Assembly (NCBI RefSeq): GCF_030382115.1
Contig: NZ_JAUDRJ010000003.1
Span: 3,999,104-4,016,261 of the forward strand
Direction of reading: 5' to 3'
DNA: 17,158 nt
Source of the DNA: Nostoc sp. GT001
GTDB lineage: Bacteria; Cyanobacteriota; Cyanobacteriia; Cyanobacteriales; Nostocaceae
The notes below the pieces were generated by a model. The model was not told where the DNA came from, ran no database searches, and worked only from the letters and a program-made list of their open reading frames with translations. The first letter of the stretch is position 1. The number at the start of each line of letters is the position of its first letter. The position numbers and the translations under genes are program-made. Below are positions 6,464 to 13,768 of this stretch, piece by piece.

Positions 6464-7483
6464 TTACCTAACAAATTGGGGCATAATTTCGGCAGCGGTG
6501 AATATTCCATAGATGCCGCGTTGGTGCAATTGTCTACCAGCTTTGAGATAGCCAAAAGCAGGGCCGCAGACATTGGCTGCCATGCTGGTTTCATCTCCCA
6601 GAGTAAATGTATGGGTAGAAATCTTTCCTTCAAAGGTACGTCCTGTTACCTTCACATTGGTGCTGAGAGGCTTTTTGGGATTGCGGGTATCGACTACACC
6701 ACCAACTGTAACGCGATCACGCCCTACTATCCCGGCTACTTCTAACATCACATCATCAGCGTGTTCCATATTTGTCAAGGTCAGGACGCCATTAGTTTTA
6801 TCTAGTAGTGCTTCTACTTCCGCGTCAGTCATCGCCCTAGCAGCTTCTACTGTATAACCAGGCATGTGACCTATATCCTCCCGAACAGTAGCGCGGTAAG
6901 CTTCCCAGTTAGCAATTCCCACCCCAAAGGTAATTTCAACTTGATGAATTTCGGCATAACTTTGGGCGGCTAAAGCTGCGGCTGCTGTTAATAGTCCAGG
7001 GGTAGCACCACATCCTGTCATGTAGGTAATCCCGGCGGCTTGCAGTTCCTCTTTCATCGCTAGGAGTTGTTCTACAGCAGTGGTGCGTTTAATTGCATCT
7101 ACTAATACTCCACGCCAACCAGATTTGATAAACTCCTTGGCGACATTAGGAATAAAGTCATTTGGCAGGTTGGGTAAAGCCAAAAAATACCCATCTACTT
7201 CAGCTATTTCGATTAAATCCTGAATACTTTGATTTGTTAATGTACCAATTGGCTCTAAATAACCCACCGAACCTTGGGACTGATAGGTTGCAACGGATTT
7301 TTCAGTATTTAAACCTTCAGCAGCATAAGCGTAGCCTTTTTGATCTGCTGCTGCGACTAAAATCATTTCTCGTTTGCCAGCAACTACTTTGGCGGCTGCT
7401 TGTCCGAGTCCGCCAAAACCCAGTACTCCCACACGTATCGCTGGCGAAATATTTAGAGAATTTTTGATTTGTTCAGAATTCAT
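6464..7483 (-). CDS. bioU: Saccharopine-dehydrogenase-like NAD(P)-binding protein, probable BioU
   Basis: The start ATG at 7483 gives 339 residues; a TTG two codons earlier is less likely. A Rossmann dinucleotide site lies at residues 18-30 ([14 protein letters not shown]). Next come [10 protein letters not shown], then [12 protein letters not shown] with Lys132, and [20 protein letters not shown]. In cyanobacteria this architecture is typical of BioU, a suicide (S)-8-amino-7-oxononanoate synthase in biotin synthesis that consumes its own active-site lysine (Lys124 in the Synechocystis enzyme, from memory). The Lys in DAIKR sits at about the right place. If the assignment is wrong it remains a saccharopine-dehydrogenase-family oxidoreductase of unknown substrate. 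No other bio gene is nearby. Confidence 0.65.
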   Translation of the reverse strand: MNSEQIKNSLNISPAIRVGVLGFGGLGQAAAKVVAGKREMILVAAADQKGYAYAAEGLNTEKSVATYQSQGSVGYLEPIGTLTNQSIQDLIEIAEVDGYFLALPNLPNDFIPNVAKEFIKSGWRGVLVDAIKRTTAVEQLLAMKEELQAAGITYMTGCGATPGLLTAAAALAAQSYAEIHQVEITFGVGIANWEAYRATVREDIGHMPGYTVEAARAMTDAEVEALLDKTNGVLTLTNMEHADDVMLEVAGIVGRDRVTVGGVVDTRNPKKPLSTNVKVTGRTFEGKISTHTFTLGDETSMAANVCGPAFGYLKAGRQLHQRGIYGIFTAAEIMPQFVR

Positions 7484-7833
7484 AGTCAATTCGTTAAGTT
7501 GAATCCAAAGCCTTGATTATTCGGCATCTCAGCTTCCGGCTGGTAACTGGTGGCTGATGGCTGATAACTCAAAGCTATAGAGATTAATTATGATTCATTA
7601 TCCTGGGTTCTTTGGCTGGATATTGCAGATATTTATCTACTAGCGATCGCTTTTGAGTTTTTTGACTGGGAATATACCAGATTTAAACCAATGACCGCAA
7701 CTGGCAACCCCAAAGAAAGCTTAAAAATACTGGCTAAACTTGATGTTCTCACAGAATAGAGTTGCGCGAAGATACAAAGACTTACGCAGGCGATCGCCTA
7801 AAGTGGTATGAACTTGTTAATATTCTGAGCATT
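7484..7833. other. Intergenic region with a small dispersed repeat
   Basis: It contains a GGCTGATGGCTGATAACT-type repeat near 7550-7570, which resembles the GATAGCTGATAGCTC segment before the J-domain gene, and two HIP1 sites. It separates divergent genes and so should contain both promoters, but I cannot place them convincingly. Confidence 0.4.
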
Positions 7834-8331
7834 ATGAAGCGCATTTGCACTACAGTTAATATTTTTACAATAACTTCATTATCTGCTTTTGTATTTGCTA
7901 GCACCACTAATTTATTGCTAGTGCAGACAGTCACAGCTAAAGTAGTACAGACAAAAAAGCAAGTCAATCAACCAATACCATTTAACTCAAGAGTACGAAT
8001 ATATCCTGCAAATAATAGCTTACCAGCAAGCCGTTTGATGACGATTGAAAGTGTTATTAAAAAGTCTAGTAAGATGCAAATCACAGAAGCAAAACTTACA
8101 ACATACGAGGAATTTGCAGCCAAAACAGGGCTATACAAATCATCGATTTCCAACAACCGAATGGTGTGGATAGTGACTGGTTTTGTCCAAGGTGAGTTGA
8201 GAATGTCTAGAGGTAGAAGTGTCTGTACTGATAACGCTAAACTTGTGGAAGTAAGGGATGCTGAAACTGGCGATTCTTTTGGTAGAAGTATTTACTGTCC
8301 TCCAAACAACCAGATAAATTTTATGCCGTAA
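7834..8331 (+). CDS. Exported protein of unknown function
   Basis: The ATG at 7834 gives 165 residues beginning MKRICTTVNIFTITSLSAF, a positively charged start with a hydrophobic core ending near VTAKV, which is a typical Sec signal peptide. A TTG-initiated extension from 7762 would bury this signal and is unlikely. The mature part is mixed, with IPFNSRVRIYPANNSLPASR and a C-terminal segment containing VWIVTGFVQGEL, two cysteines (SVCTD and IYCPP) that could form a disulfide, and EVRDAETGDSFG. The spacing suggests a small beta-rich periplasmic domain. I do not recognise the family. No strong ribosome site is visible. Confidence 0.7.
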   Translation: MKRICTTVNIFTITSLSAFVFASTTNLLLVQTVTAKVVQTKKQVNQPIPFNSRVRIYPANNSLPASRLMTIESVIKKSSKMQITEAKLTTYEEFAAKTGLYKSSISNNRMVWIVTGFVQGELRMSRGRSVCTDNAKLVEVRDAETGDSFGRSIYCPPNNQINFMP

Positions 8332-8496
8332 AGTCGACTTAGAATCAAAATAACTTGTTTTCAGGAGATTCACTGTTTATGAATATAGAAATTTTGCCAG
8401 CAATAAGCCGTAATTAGACTGGTGCGTAGGCGTAGGTCGTTATAGACATCGCTTCATTATCTATAGTGATAACAAGTTCACCTGTCAGCAGTAATT
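8332..8496. other. Intergenic region with a possible 12-codon leader frame
   Basis: A CAGGAG site is followed 11 bases later by an ATG frame of 12 codons (8380-8418, MNIEILPAISRN). Next to it is a GCGTAGGCGTAG-type dispersed repeat. I do not claim the peptide is made. Confidence 0.25.
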
Positions 8497-8883
8497 TTAA
8501 CGCTCATAAATTTCTAATGGTAAATTGTCTGGGTCTTTAAAGAAAGTATATTTCTTACGTGTAATTTCATCAACTCTGATATTTTCTACCTCTACTCCTT
8601 TTGATTTTAAATAAAAAACAGTTTCCTCTACATCATCAACTTGAAAAGCAAGATGTCTTAAACCACAAGACTCTGGTTTACTAGGTCGTTCTGGAGGATT
8701 GGGGAAAGAGAATAGTTCAATTTGAGTATTTTCTGCAACTTCTAAATCTAATTTATAAGAATTTCTGGCGGCGCGAAAAGTCTCTTGAATAATCCGAAAG
8801 CCTAAAGTTTCGACATAAAATGCTTTAGAGCGATCGTAGTCAGAACAAATAACAGCTACATGATGAATGCCAGTGGTTTTCAT
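8497..8883 (-). CDS. VOC-superfamily protein, glyoxalase-like (GloA2/YaeR type)
   Basis: 128 residues, the normal length of a one-module-pair VOC protein. It begins MKTTGIHHVAVICSDYDRSK and has the two beta-alpha-beta-beta-beta halves. The four expected metal ligands are visible: His8, Glu56 (QIELFSF), His77 (GLRHLAFQVDD) and Glu124 (LPLEIYER). The family includes glyoxalase I and the less characterised SMU1112c/YaeR proteins, which this resembles most. A metal-dependent isomerase or lyase reaction on a small molecule is likely, but methylglyoxal activity is not shown. It is cytoplasmic and stands alone. Confidence 0.88.
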   Translation of the reverse strand: MKTTGIHHVAVICSDYDRSKAFYVETLGFRIIQETFRAARNSYKLDLEVAENTQIELFSFPNPPERPSKPESCGLRHLAFQVDDVEETVFYLKSKGVEVENIRVDEITRKKYTFFKDPDNLPLEIYER

Positions 8884-8949
8884 TGGAGTTTTGCTTTTTT
8901 TAGGACAATTATTAAGAGAGTGTGCGTAGGTGGGAACCCAACCACATTA

Positions 8950-9088
8950 CCCGGATTTCTCACCACACCTCTTAAAGCCTGCGCAAGTGCCGGGGAGAAA
9001 TAATGAGTAAGAAGTAAGAAGTTTTTACTCATTACTCATTACTTCTCCTTTGCTCCATCAAACGCCTTGAGCTTGTGAGAAATGCGGG
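8950..9088. repeat. Imperfect inverted repeat enclosing a second hairpin
   Basis: CCCGGATTTCTCAC (8950-8963) pairs with 9075-9088 with one mismatch. Inside is a second inverted repeat of TAATGAGTAA/TTACTCATTA units (9001-9041). This looks like a degenerate miniature element with a nested repeat. No target duplication was found. Confidence 0.45.
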
Positions 9089-9110
9089 ATTACACCCTCT
9101 TAAGTCGAGG

Positions 9111-9236
9111 TTAAGCTTTAATGTTTTTGATTGATCTTACCTTTCTTTTCATGAACAAGCCAATAATGCCAAGAAGAAGTATGCTACCTAAAGTACTAGG
9201 TTCAGGTACTTGTCGATAAGAAAAGAACTCTTGCAT
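9111..9236 (-). pseudogene. Orphan PEP-CTERM tail (remnant or micro-protein)
   Basis: The frame starts at an ATG (9236-9234) and encodes 41 residues: MQEFFSYRQ, then VPEPSTLGS, a hydrophobic stretch ILLLGIIGLF, then the basic end MKRKVRSIKNIKA and stop. VPEP, a membrane helix and a basic tail make a complete PEP-CTERM sorting signal, which normally sits at the end of a much longer exported protein processed by exosortase. Upstream, a TAA stop occurs eight codons before the ATG, so the body of the protein is missing. It is most likely the surviving end of a deleted gene. I see no exosortase gene in the window. Confidence 0.65.
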
Positions 9237-9325
9237 AAATATTTTGTGGCATAATTAGGGGTCATCCTAATTTCACTCAAACCACGGTTTCTTCATAATT
9301 ATTCGGTTCTTATCCCAAACGAACG

Positions 9326-10402
9326 TTACTTTAAATGTTCGGTAAAAAATGACGTGAGTTTATCAAAGGGAATTAACTCAACTCTGTCATATAAATCAAC
9401 GTGTCCTGCTTTCGGAATGATATACAATTCTTTAGGTTCGGCTGCACGTTTGTAGGCATCTTCACTAAACTCTCTTGAGTGAGCTTTATCACCCGTGATG
9501 AAAAGCATAGGACGAGGGGAAATCGTTTCTATGTCATTAAACGGATAAAAATTCATAAACTTAACGTTACTGCTTAACGTCGGGTGCGTTGTGAGTTCCG
9601 GCGATCCTCCTTTAGGCGTGTATTCACCTCTCGGTGTACGGTAGAAATCATAAAACTCACGCTGGATAGGGTGTGTGTTTTCATCTAACCTATGTACAGT
9701 CCCACTTGTGTATTTGGTTTCACCATTGGTAAACTCTACATAACGTTGCTTTGCAGCCTCCTCCTGGATTTTCTTTCTCTGCTCAAGGGTCAGCGAATGG
9801 TTAAGTGCATTTCGGTTGGCTGCTCCCATATCGTACATGCTGACAGTTGCGATCGCTTTCATTCGCGGATCAATCTTAGCGGCACTGATAACAAAGCTTC
9901 CGCTACCACAAACTCCAATTATTCCGATTCGGTTTTTGTCAATAAATGGACGCGTCCCAAGAAAGTCAACTGCTGCACTGAAATCTTCAGAATAAATATC
10001 AGGCGCAACAGCGTTGCGTGGTTCGCCCTCACTTTCACCCCAGAAAGACAAGTCAAGAGATAAAGTCACAAATCCTCGTTCAGCCATATTAGCAGCATAC
10101 ACGTTGGCACTTTGTTCTTTTACTGCTCCCATAGGATGCCCAACAATGATCGCCGAATGTTTTTTACTCTGATCTAAATTATTGGGAATAAATAGATGTC
10201 CCGCAACATTCATTTTGTATTGGTTTTTAAAAGTAACCTTATACATCGTAACGTTGTCGCTTACCTTAAAAGTTGTATATCCCTTTGGTGTTATTTGTTC
10301 CATTTCTTTTGTTGTTTTTGATTGTTCTTTTTGTTCTGTTTGTGTGTAAGCTTGCCCGCTGATCATAAGAGTCATCATCCCTAAAAATAATATATATTTC
10401 AT
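9326..10402 (-). CDS. Exported alpha/beta hydrolase with Cys nucleophile (YcjY/dienelactone-hydrolase-like)
   Basis: The start is the ATG at 10402, preceded by AAAGGAGA; the longer frame to 10474 lacks a site and would bury the signal. The 358 residues begin MKYILFLGMMTLMISGQAYT, a Sec signal peptide, followed by a Lys/Glu/Gln-rich linker. The hydrolase core has VGHPMGAVKEQ (oxyanion region) and GVCGSGS with Cys165 in the nucleophile position. Asp in ITGDKAHS and His in KAGHVDLYD complete the triad. Cys in place of Ser resembles dienelactone hydrolase and the YcjY group. It is expected in the periplasm; the substrate is unknown. It is divergent from the AraC regulator, which probably controls it. 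The Lys-rich, Bacteroidetes-looking N-terminus suggests transfer, though an internal HIP1 site argues for residence in cyanobacteria. Confidence 0.85.
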   Translation of the reverse strand: MKYILFLGMMTLMISGQAYTQTEQKEQSKTTKEMEQITPKGYTTFKVSDNVTMYKVTFKNQYKMNVAGHLFIPNNLDQSKKHSAIIVGHPMGAVKEQSANVYAANMAERGFVTLSLDLSFWGESEGEPRNAVAPDIYSEDFSAAVDFLGTRPFIDKNRIGIIGVCGSGSFVISAAKIDPRMKAIATVSMYDMGAANRNALNHSLTLEQRKKIQEEAAKQRYVEFTNGETKYTSGTVHRLDENTHPIQREFYDFYRTPRGEYTPKGGSPELTTHPTLSSNVKFMNFYPFNDIETISPRPMLFITGDKAHSREFSEDAYKRAAEPKELYIIPKAGHVDLYDRVELIPFDKLTSFFTEHLK

Positions 10403-10556
10403 ATAATTTTTCTCCTTTTCATTATCTGATTTACAAGTTGAAATTATTGCTCTATTAATCTTAAATTTCTCCAAATATCAATCTGTTTTTATCAGCAGCG
10501 TTTCTACCGTTTGCTGTATGAGTTCAATTATGCGGGCGTGAAAACGGATAGCGTTA

Positions 10557-10595
10557 GGACGTTCATTGAAAAAAACCGGACAATTCTCCAAAAAA
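10557..10595 (+). promoter_or_regulatory. Candidate AraC-type operator: two direct repeats 21 bp apart
   Basis: GGACGTTCATTGAAAAAA (10557-10574) and GGACAATTCTCCAAAAAA (10578-10595) share GGAC at one end and an A-tract at the other, with starts 21 bp apart, two helical turns. AraC-family proteins bind such paired direct repeats. It lies in the divergent hydrolase/regulator spacer, 48 bases before the regulator start. Function is inferred. Confidence 0.4.
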
Positions 10596-10642
10596 TTGCC
10601 GTGCAACGTACTGAACAGAAACAAAATGTTTAAGATAAATTT

Positions 10643-11569
10643 ATGAACCAAAAAGAAGCAGAATTTGAAAAGCGAAAGATGCAGATCAATCGGGAGGAGC
10701 TGATCGAAAGAATGATTCGTATCGCTCCTGAAAACAGCCTTTTGGAAGTGTTTCCGGGCATTTTTATATATCAATCGTCGAAACCGACCGAGAGCCAAAT
10801 ATCCGTATTAAAGCCCGCCTTCTGCGTCATCGCGCAGGGCAGCAAGGATGTGCTTTTGAACGATGAATTATTTCACTATGATTCCGGTCATTACTTAATC
10901 TCGACGCTTGATTTGCCGATTATGAGTAATGTCGTCGAAGCGTCCGAGGAAAAACCTTATTTGAATCTTCGCATAGACCTCGATCCGGCACTTGTGGCTG
11001 TGGTGATGATTGAATCTGGCATCGAAACTAAAAAAAGCGGCACTCGAGTTAAGGCGATGGATGTCAGCCCGGTTGATGCCGATTTACTCGATGCGGTCGT
11101 CAAATTGGTGAAACTATTTGACACGCCGGACGAAATGAAGTTTCTCGCGCCGCTCATCATCCGCGAGATCATCTACCGGCTTTTAAAAGGAAAACAGAGC
11201 GCACGCCTGGGCCAGCTTATCACTACCGAAGGCGACGCGCAGCGCATCTCTAGAGTGGTCAAGCAAATCCGCGAGAACATTGATCAGCCGCTGAAAATCG
11301 AAGATACAGCCCGTGAACTCGGCATGAGCGTGTCAAGCTTTCACCAACATTTTAAGTCCGTCACGGCGATGAGTCCTTTGCAGTTCCAGAAACAAATACG
11401 GCTTCAGGAAGCGCGCCGTCTGATGCTCGGCGAAAACATGGACGTGGCGATCGCCAGCTTTCAGGTCGGTTACGATGACCCGTCTTATTTCAGCCGGGAA
11501 TATAAAAAACTATTTGGTATTCCCCCACATCGTGACATTGCCAAGCTTCGCAGCAATTTAGGGCAATAA
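10643..11569 (+). CDS. AraC-family transcriptional regulator
   Basis: 308 residues in two domains. Residues ~30-180 match the AraC N-terminal effector domain (PF06719 type): FPGIFIYQSSKPTE, FCVIAQGSKDVLL, then YLISTLDLPI. Residues ~203-300 carry the double helix-turn-helix: IEDTARELGMSVSSFHQHFK and VAIASFQVGYDDPSYFSREY, ending FGIPPHRD, all typical. It should bind DNA as a ligand-responsive activator, most simply of the divergent exported hydrolase and itself. An in-frame ATG at residue 13 (MQINREEL) could be the true start; neither ATG has a clear ribosome site. The coding sequence looks more GC-rich than its neighbours, in line with horizontal origin, but contains a HIP1 site near 11446. 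Confidence 0.92.
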   Translation: MNQKEAEFEKRKMQINREELIERMIRIAPENSLLEVFPGIFIYQSSKPTESQISVLKPAFCVIAQGSKDVLLNDELFHYDSGHYLISTLDLPIMSNVVEASEEKPYLNLRIDLDPALVAVVMIESGIETKKSGTRVKAMDVSPVDADLLDAVVKLVKLFDTPDEMKFLAPLIIREIIYRLLKGKQSARLGQLITTEGDAQRISRVVKQIRENIDQPLKIEDTARELGMSVSSFHQHFKSVTAMSPLQFQKQIRLQEARRLMLGENMDVAIASFQVGYDDPSYFSREYKKLFGIPPHRDIAKLRSNLGQ

Positions 11570-11630
11570 GAATTGGACAGGTTTATTGGTGCAAAGGACT
11601 AATACATTAATGATCGCAACACATCCTTGG

Positions 11631-11658
11631 GTAAAGACGCGATGAATCGCGTCTCTAC
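11631..11658. repeat. Dispersed palindrome around AGACGCGAT
   Basis: AGACGCGAT, GA, ATCGCGTCT (11635-11654) is a 9-bp perfect stem, extended by GTA/TAC with one mismatch. This is a very common cyanobacterial intergenic palindrome. It lies 60-80 bases after the AraC stop and may act as its terminator, although no T-tract follows directly. Confidence 0.6.
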
Positions 11659-11759
11659 AAATGGTCTATCTGTCGCATTCTTTTTTCAAATTGGTATAAC
11701 CGCTATGAAACTGTTGCCCCGTCAGTGATTACCACCCTCTGGGGCAGCATTGCTACGTG

Positions 11760-11957
11760 ATGCAGGTATCAACATCATCGTTTACCTTTGTTGCCGGATG
11801 TCTAAACTTTCGCATATTTAACTTAAATTTATATTCAATCAGCAAAAAGGCATATTACTTTCTCAAAACTTCATATTTAATAAGCAAAAAGGCATATTGC
11901 TTATTCAAAATGGCGTTTGACTTTCTCAAACCCCAGTTTGCTTGTTTATTTAAGTAA
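11760..11957 (+). CDS. Small heptapeptide-repeat protein encoded by 21-nt tandem repeats
   Basis: From the ATG at 11760 the frame encodes 65 residues. The second half is made of 7-residue units: SISKKAY, YFLKTSY, LISKKAY, CLFKMAF, DFLKPQF, ACLFK. The consensus is x-hydrophobic-x-Lys-x-x-aromatic. At DNA level the units are 21 nt (one is 20-21 with drift), for example AGCAAAAAGGCATATT twice. Such a peptide would be basic and amphipathic. I recognise no family, and there is no clear ribosome site. It may be a real micro-protein, or a minisatellite that is open by chance because 21 is a multiple of three. Confidence covers the repeat more than expression. Confidence 0.35.
   Translation: MQVSTSSFTFVAGCLNFRIFNLNLYSISKKAYYFLKTSYLISKKAYCLFKMAFDFLKPQFACLFK
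11828..11944 (+). repeat. 21-nt tandem repeat array (about five diverged units)
   Basis: Units alternate between forms near CAATCAGCAAAAAGGCATATT and ACTTTCTCAAAACTTCATATT. Both share a central AAAA and a terminal pair of T, in register for about five repeats. The alternation suggests an older 42-nt unit duplicated in tandem. Confidence 0.6.
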
Positions 11958-11978
11958 TTCACGCATTGATTTTGGTGT

Positions 11979-12059
11979 ATGCTTGAGCCGAAAGCTTGCG
12001 ATCGCGATCGCTTCATTCAGCAAGAATATATCAACGGCTTAGATTTAAGATTCCTATAG
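11979..12059 (+). pseudogene. Possible kinase-like fragment
   Basis: A 26-codon frame contains RFIQQEYINGLDLRFL, similar in pattern to the kinase segment FYLVQEFIDGHDLS at residues 94-107 of the kinase gene in this window. It is too short to assign firmly and could be chance. It overlaps a double HIP1 sequence. Confidence 0.15.
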
Positions 12060-12063
12060 CGAC

Positions 12064-12141
12064 TTAATCCAAGTTGTAGCTTTGTATACTCCTGTATCTT
12101 GCCAAACTTCGATTATTAATCCAAGTTGTAGACTTATATAC
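12064..12141. repeat. 26-nt direct repeat, period 52
   Basis: TTAATCCAAGTTGTAG plus a diverged TATAC-ending tail occurs at 12064-12089 and 12116-12141. The second copy ends in ACTTATATAC, the sequence duplicated on the far side of the adjacent MITE-like element. Confidence 0.6.
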
Positions 12142-12253
12142 CAATACGGTTCAGTTAAGGCTAAAACTCTTTATCAAAGTCAATTTTTTTAACGAACCGC
12201 AGAGGCACAGAGGGAACAGAGAGAGGAAAACAATGCTTAACTGAACCGTATTG
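12142..12253. mobile_element. MITE-like element with 18-bp terminal inverted repeats
   Basis: CAATACGGTTCAGTTAAG (12142-12159) and its exact complement (12236-12253) bound a 112-bp segment. ACTTATATAC is directly repeated immediately outside both ends (12132-12141 and 12254-12263), as expected for a target duplication of about 10 bp. The interior has no gene, only a GCAGAGGCACAGAGGGAACA-type motif common in cyanobacterial spacers. Duplication length would fit mobilisation by an IS4-like transposase, which is inference. Confidence 0.75.
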
Positions 12254-12262
12254 ACTTATATA

Positions 12263-12343
12263 CTAGTGAATTAGGTCATAAATTTCTGCTAGTTTATCTT
12301 CAGGGATGTCTTGCAATTCTTGGACAATCTTCTGGATAAGCAT
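12263..12343 (-). pseudogene. DUF2281/antitoxin-like N-terminal fragment
   Basis: 26 codons from an ATG read MLIQKIVQELQDIPEDKLAE, then IYDLIH and stop. The pattern of a short helix, P-x-D/E-K, then AEIYDLI resembles the N-terminus of small DUF2281-type antitoxins of cyanobacteria. The stop comes just before the MITE target duplication, and the usual remaining ~40 residues are missing. The family call is tentative. Confidence 0.35.
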
Positions 12344-12487
12344 AAGTCAAATTCTTCGCTGGTTGTTAATCAATAAGTTAGGAATATGCGACTACTTTGT
12401 TGCTTAATTGAGCAATAAAATATTTTTTCTCGCTTTGCGCCTTGGCGCGAAACTTTCATCCCGCTAATCAGCAACGCTGAATTTTTA

Positions 12488-13768
12488 CTATTCTTGTAAA
12501 ACAGTCTTTGATACAATCCTAGTTTTCTTGAGGTCTGCTTCAGAAAGTTCTTCCCCAGCTTGCAGGCGAGTGGCTGAGGTTTGCAACACTGTCGCTGCCC
12601 CTTTATCTCCAATTTGTAAAGCGGTTTTAGCGGCTGTTTGTAGCATTGTGGCTGCACCAGTGCGATCGCCTTGTTGCAATTTCGCCTCGGCTAACTGGGT
12701 TTGGCGATACTTCGCTAATGCTAAAATAGACTGTTGTACCTGCGGATTAGATGTCGGTTGATAGGCTCGCACTACATCTGCATACATCGGTATCAAGGGC
12801 GAAAGTAAACCTTCTTCGTTAACCAACGGGTCATCATAACGAATTTGTAGATGAGCGATCGCTTGTTTCCCTTCTGGCAATTGTCCCAGATAAATGTTCG
12901 CCAAAACTACCCGTTCTACATCCTGCATCAAATCTCCCAAACGCACAGCAAAGCTACCATCAGCTTCGGGTTCTACTGGTAACTCGATTGTGTCTGGGGC
13001 AACTTGGGCAATAGGTTTAAGTTCGGCTAGTCGGACATTGGGAACTAAAGATAACAGCAAGTAGGCATTAGTTAACCCGATAGACTGAATCCGCCCAAAC
13101 AGTCGGCTAAATTGCTCCACAGCTTGTTCAGGATGTTCAATATGGGCTAAAGTCCCACCACCAACATCAGCAATTTTTTCTAGCAAATCCTGATTCCAGC
13201 TATTGCCAAATCCGAAAGTGTTGATAGTTAGGTTCAGCTTGGCAGCCTTTTGCGCCAGTTTCAGACAGCGTTTGTTGTCATCTCGCCCAATATCCCACTT
13301 CCAAATCCGCAAACCGCTTTCTCCATGTCCATCTGTAAGCAGAAACGCCTGGGAAACAGCGCCTCTTGTACCCTTCATCAGTTCTGTAATTCCCAATTCC
13401 AAACCATCAGCGATCGCAGTGCCACCGCTAGCAGTCAGTTTGCTTTTTATTTGAGTTTTGATGCTTTTGGGGTCTTTGATCGCTTGGTTAGGGATAATGA
13501 CTTCCGCAGTGCCGGAAAAAGCTACAACTGAAATGCGATCGCCTACTTTCAACCGATCGATTAATCCTTCCACCGCCTGGATCACTGTTTTAATTGGGTG
13601 TCCATGCATGGAACCACTTTTATCCAAAATCAAGCAGAGATTAAGGGGAAGATTTTGATCGGACTCACCAGCGAGCGCAAAAATTGTAATTGCCAATTGA
13701 CGTTGGCTACTTGTTTGAGCCACATCAACATTATTGTCATTTAACGCCGAGAGCAATTTAACTTTCAT
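12488..13768 (-). CDS. VWA-domain protein (second of tandem pair)
   Basis: 426 residues. The von Willebrand A domain (about 40-235) has a complete metal-ion-dependent adhesion site: DKSGSM (Asp49, Ser51, Ser53), Thr117 in GGTAIADG and Asp146 in LLTDGHGE. A middle beta-rich segment follows (RLAELKPIAQVAPDTIELPV, RVVLANIYLGQLPEG). The C-terminal ~100 residues are helical and Ala/Gln-rich (ILALAKYRQTQLAEAKLQQG, AATMLQTAAKTALQ). No signal peptide or membrane helix is seen, so it is cytoplasmic and likely a protein-binding scaffold. Its ATG overlaps the stop of the paralogous upstream gene (ATGA), so the pair is translationally coupled. Partner and role are unknown. Confidence 0.93.
   Translation of the reverse strand: MKVKLLSALNDNNVDVAQTSSQRQLAITIFALAGESDQNLPLNLCLILDKSGSMHGHPIKTVIQAVEGLIDRLKVGDRISVVAFSGTAEVIIPNQAIKDPKSIKTQIKSKLTASGGTAIADGLELGITELMKGTRGAVSQAFLLTDGHGESGLRIWKWDIGRDDNKRCLKLAQKAAKLNLTINTFGFGNSWNQDLLEKIADVGGGTLAHIEHPEQAVEQFSRLFGRIQSIGLTNAYLLLSLVPNVRLAELKPIAQVAPDTIELPVEPEADGSFAVRLGDLMQDVERVVLANIYLGQLPEGKQAIAHLQIRYDDPLVNEEGLLSPLIPMYADVVRAYQPTSNPQVQQSILALAKYRQTQLAEAKLQQGDRTGAATMLQTAAKTALQIGDKGAATVLQTSATRLQAGEELSEADLKKTRIVSKTVLQE

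Noticed and set aside
6341..6745. Plus-strand open frame beginning in the G-tract repeat
   Set aside because: The first third is repeat sequence and the rest is antisense to the BioU-like gene.
7162..7467. Plus-strand open frame of 101 codons inside the BioU-like gene
   Set aside because: It is antisense to a clearly coding, conserved protein, has no ribosome site and has low-complexity composition.
8380..8418. 12-codon leader peptide with a good ribosome site
   Set aside because: No regulatory codon run or attenuator follows, and the next gene is on the opposite strand, so there is nothing for it to regulate.
10478..10798. Minus-strand 106-codon open frame across the divergent spacer
   Set aside because: It overlaps the start of the AraC gene and the regulatory spacer, has no family features and is best explained as a shadow frame.
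11660..11760. Open plus-strand frame ending TLWGSIAT before a stop, considered as a gene end
   Set aside because: No start, no recognisable family, and it begins within a dispersed palindrome; not supportable.
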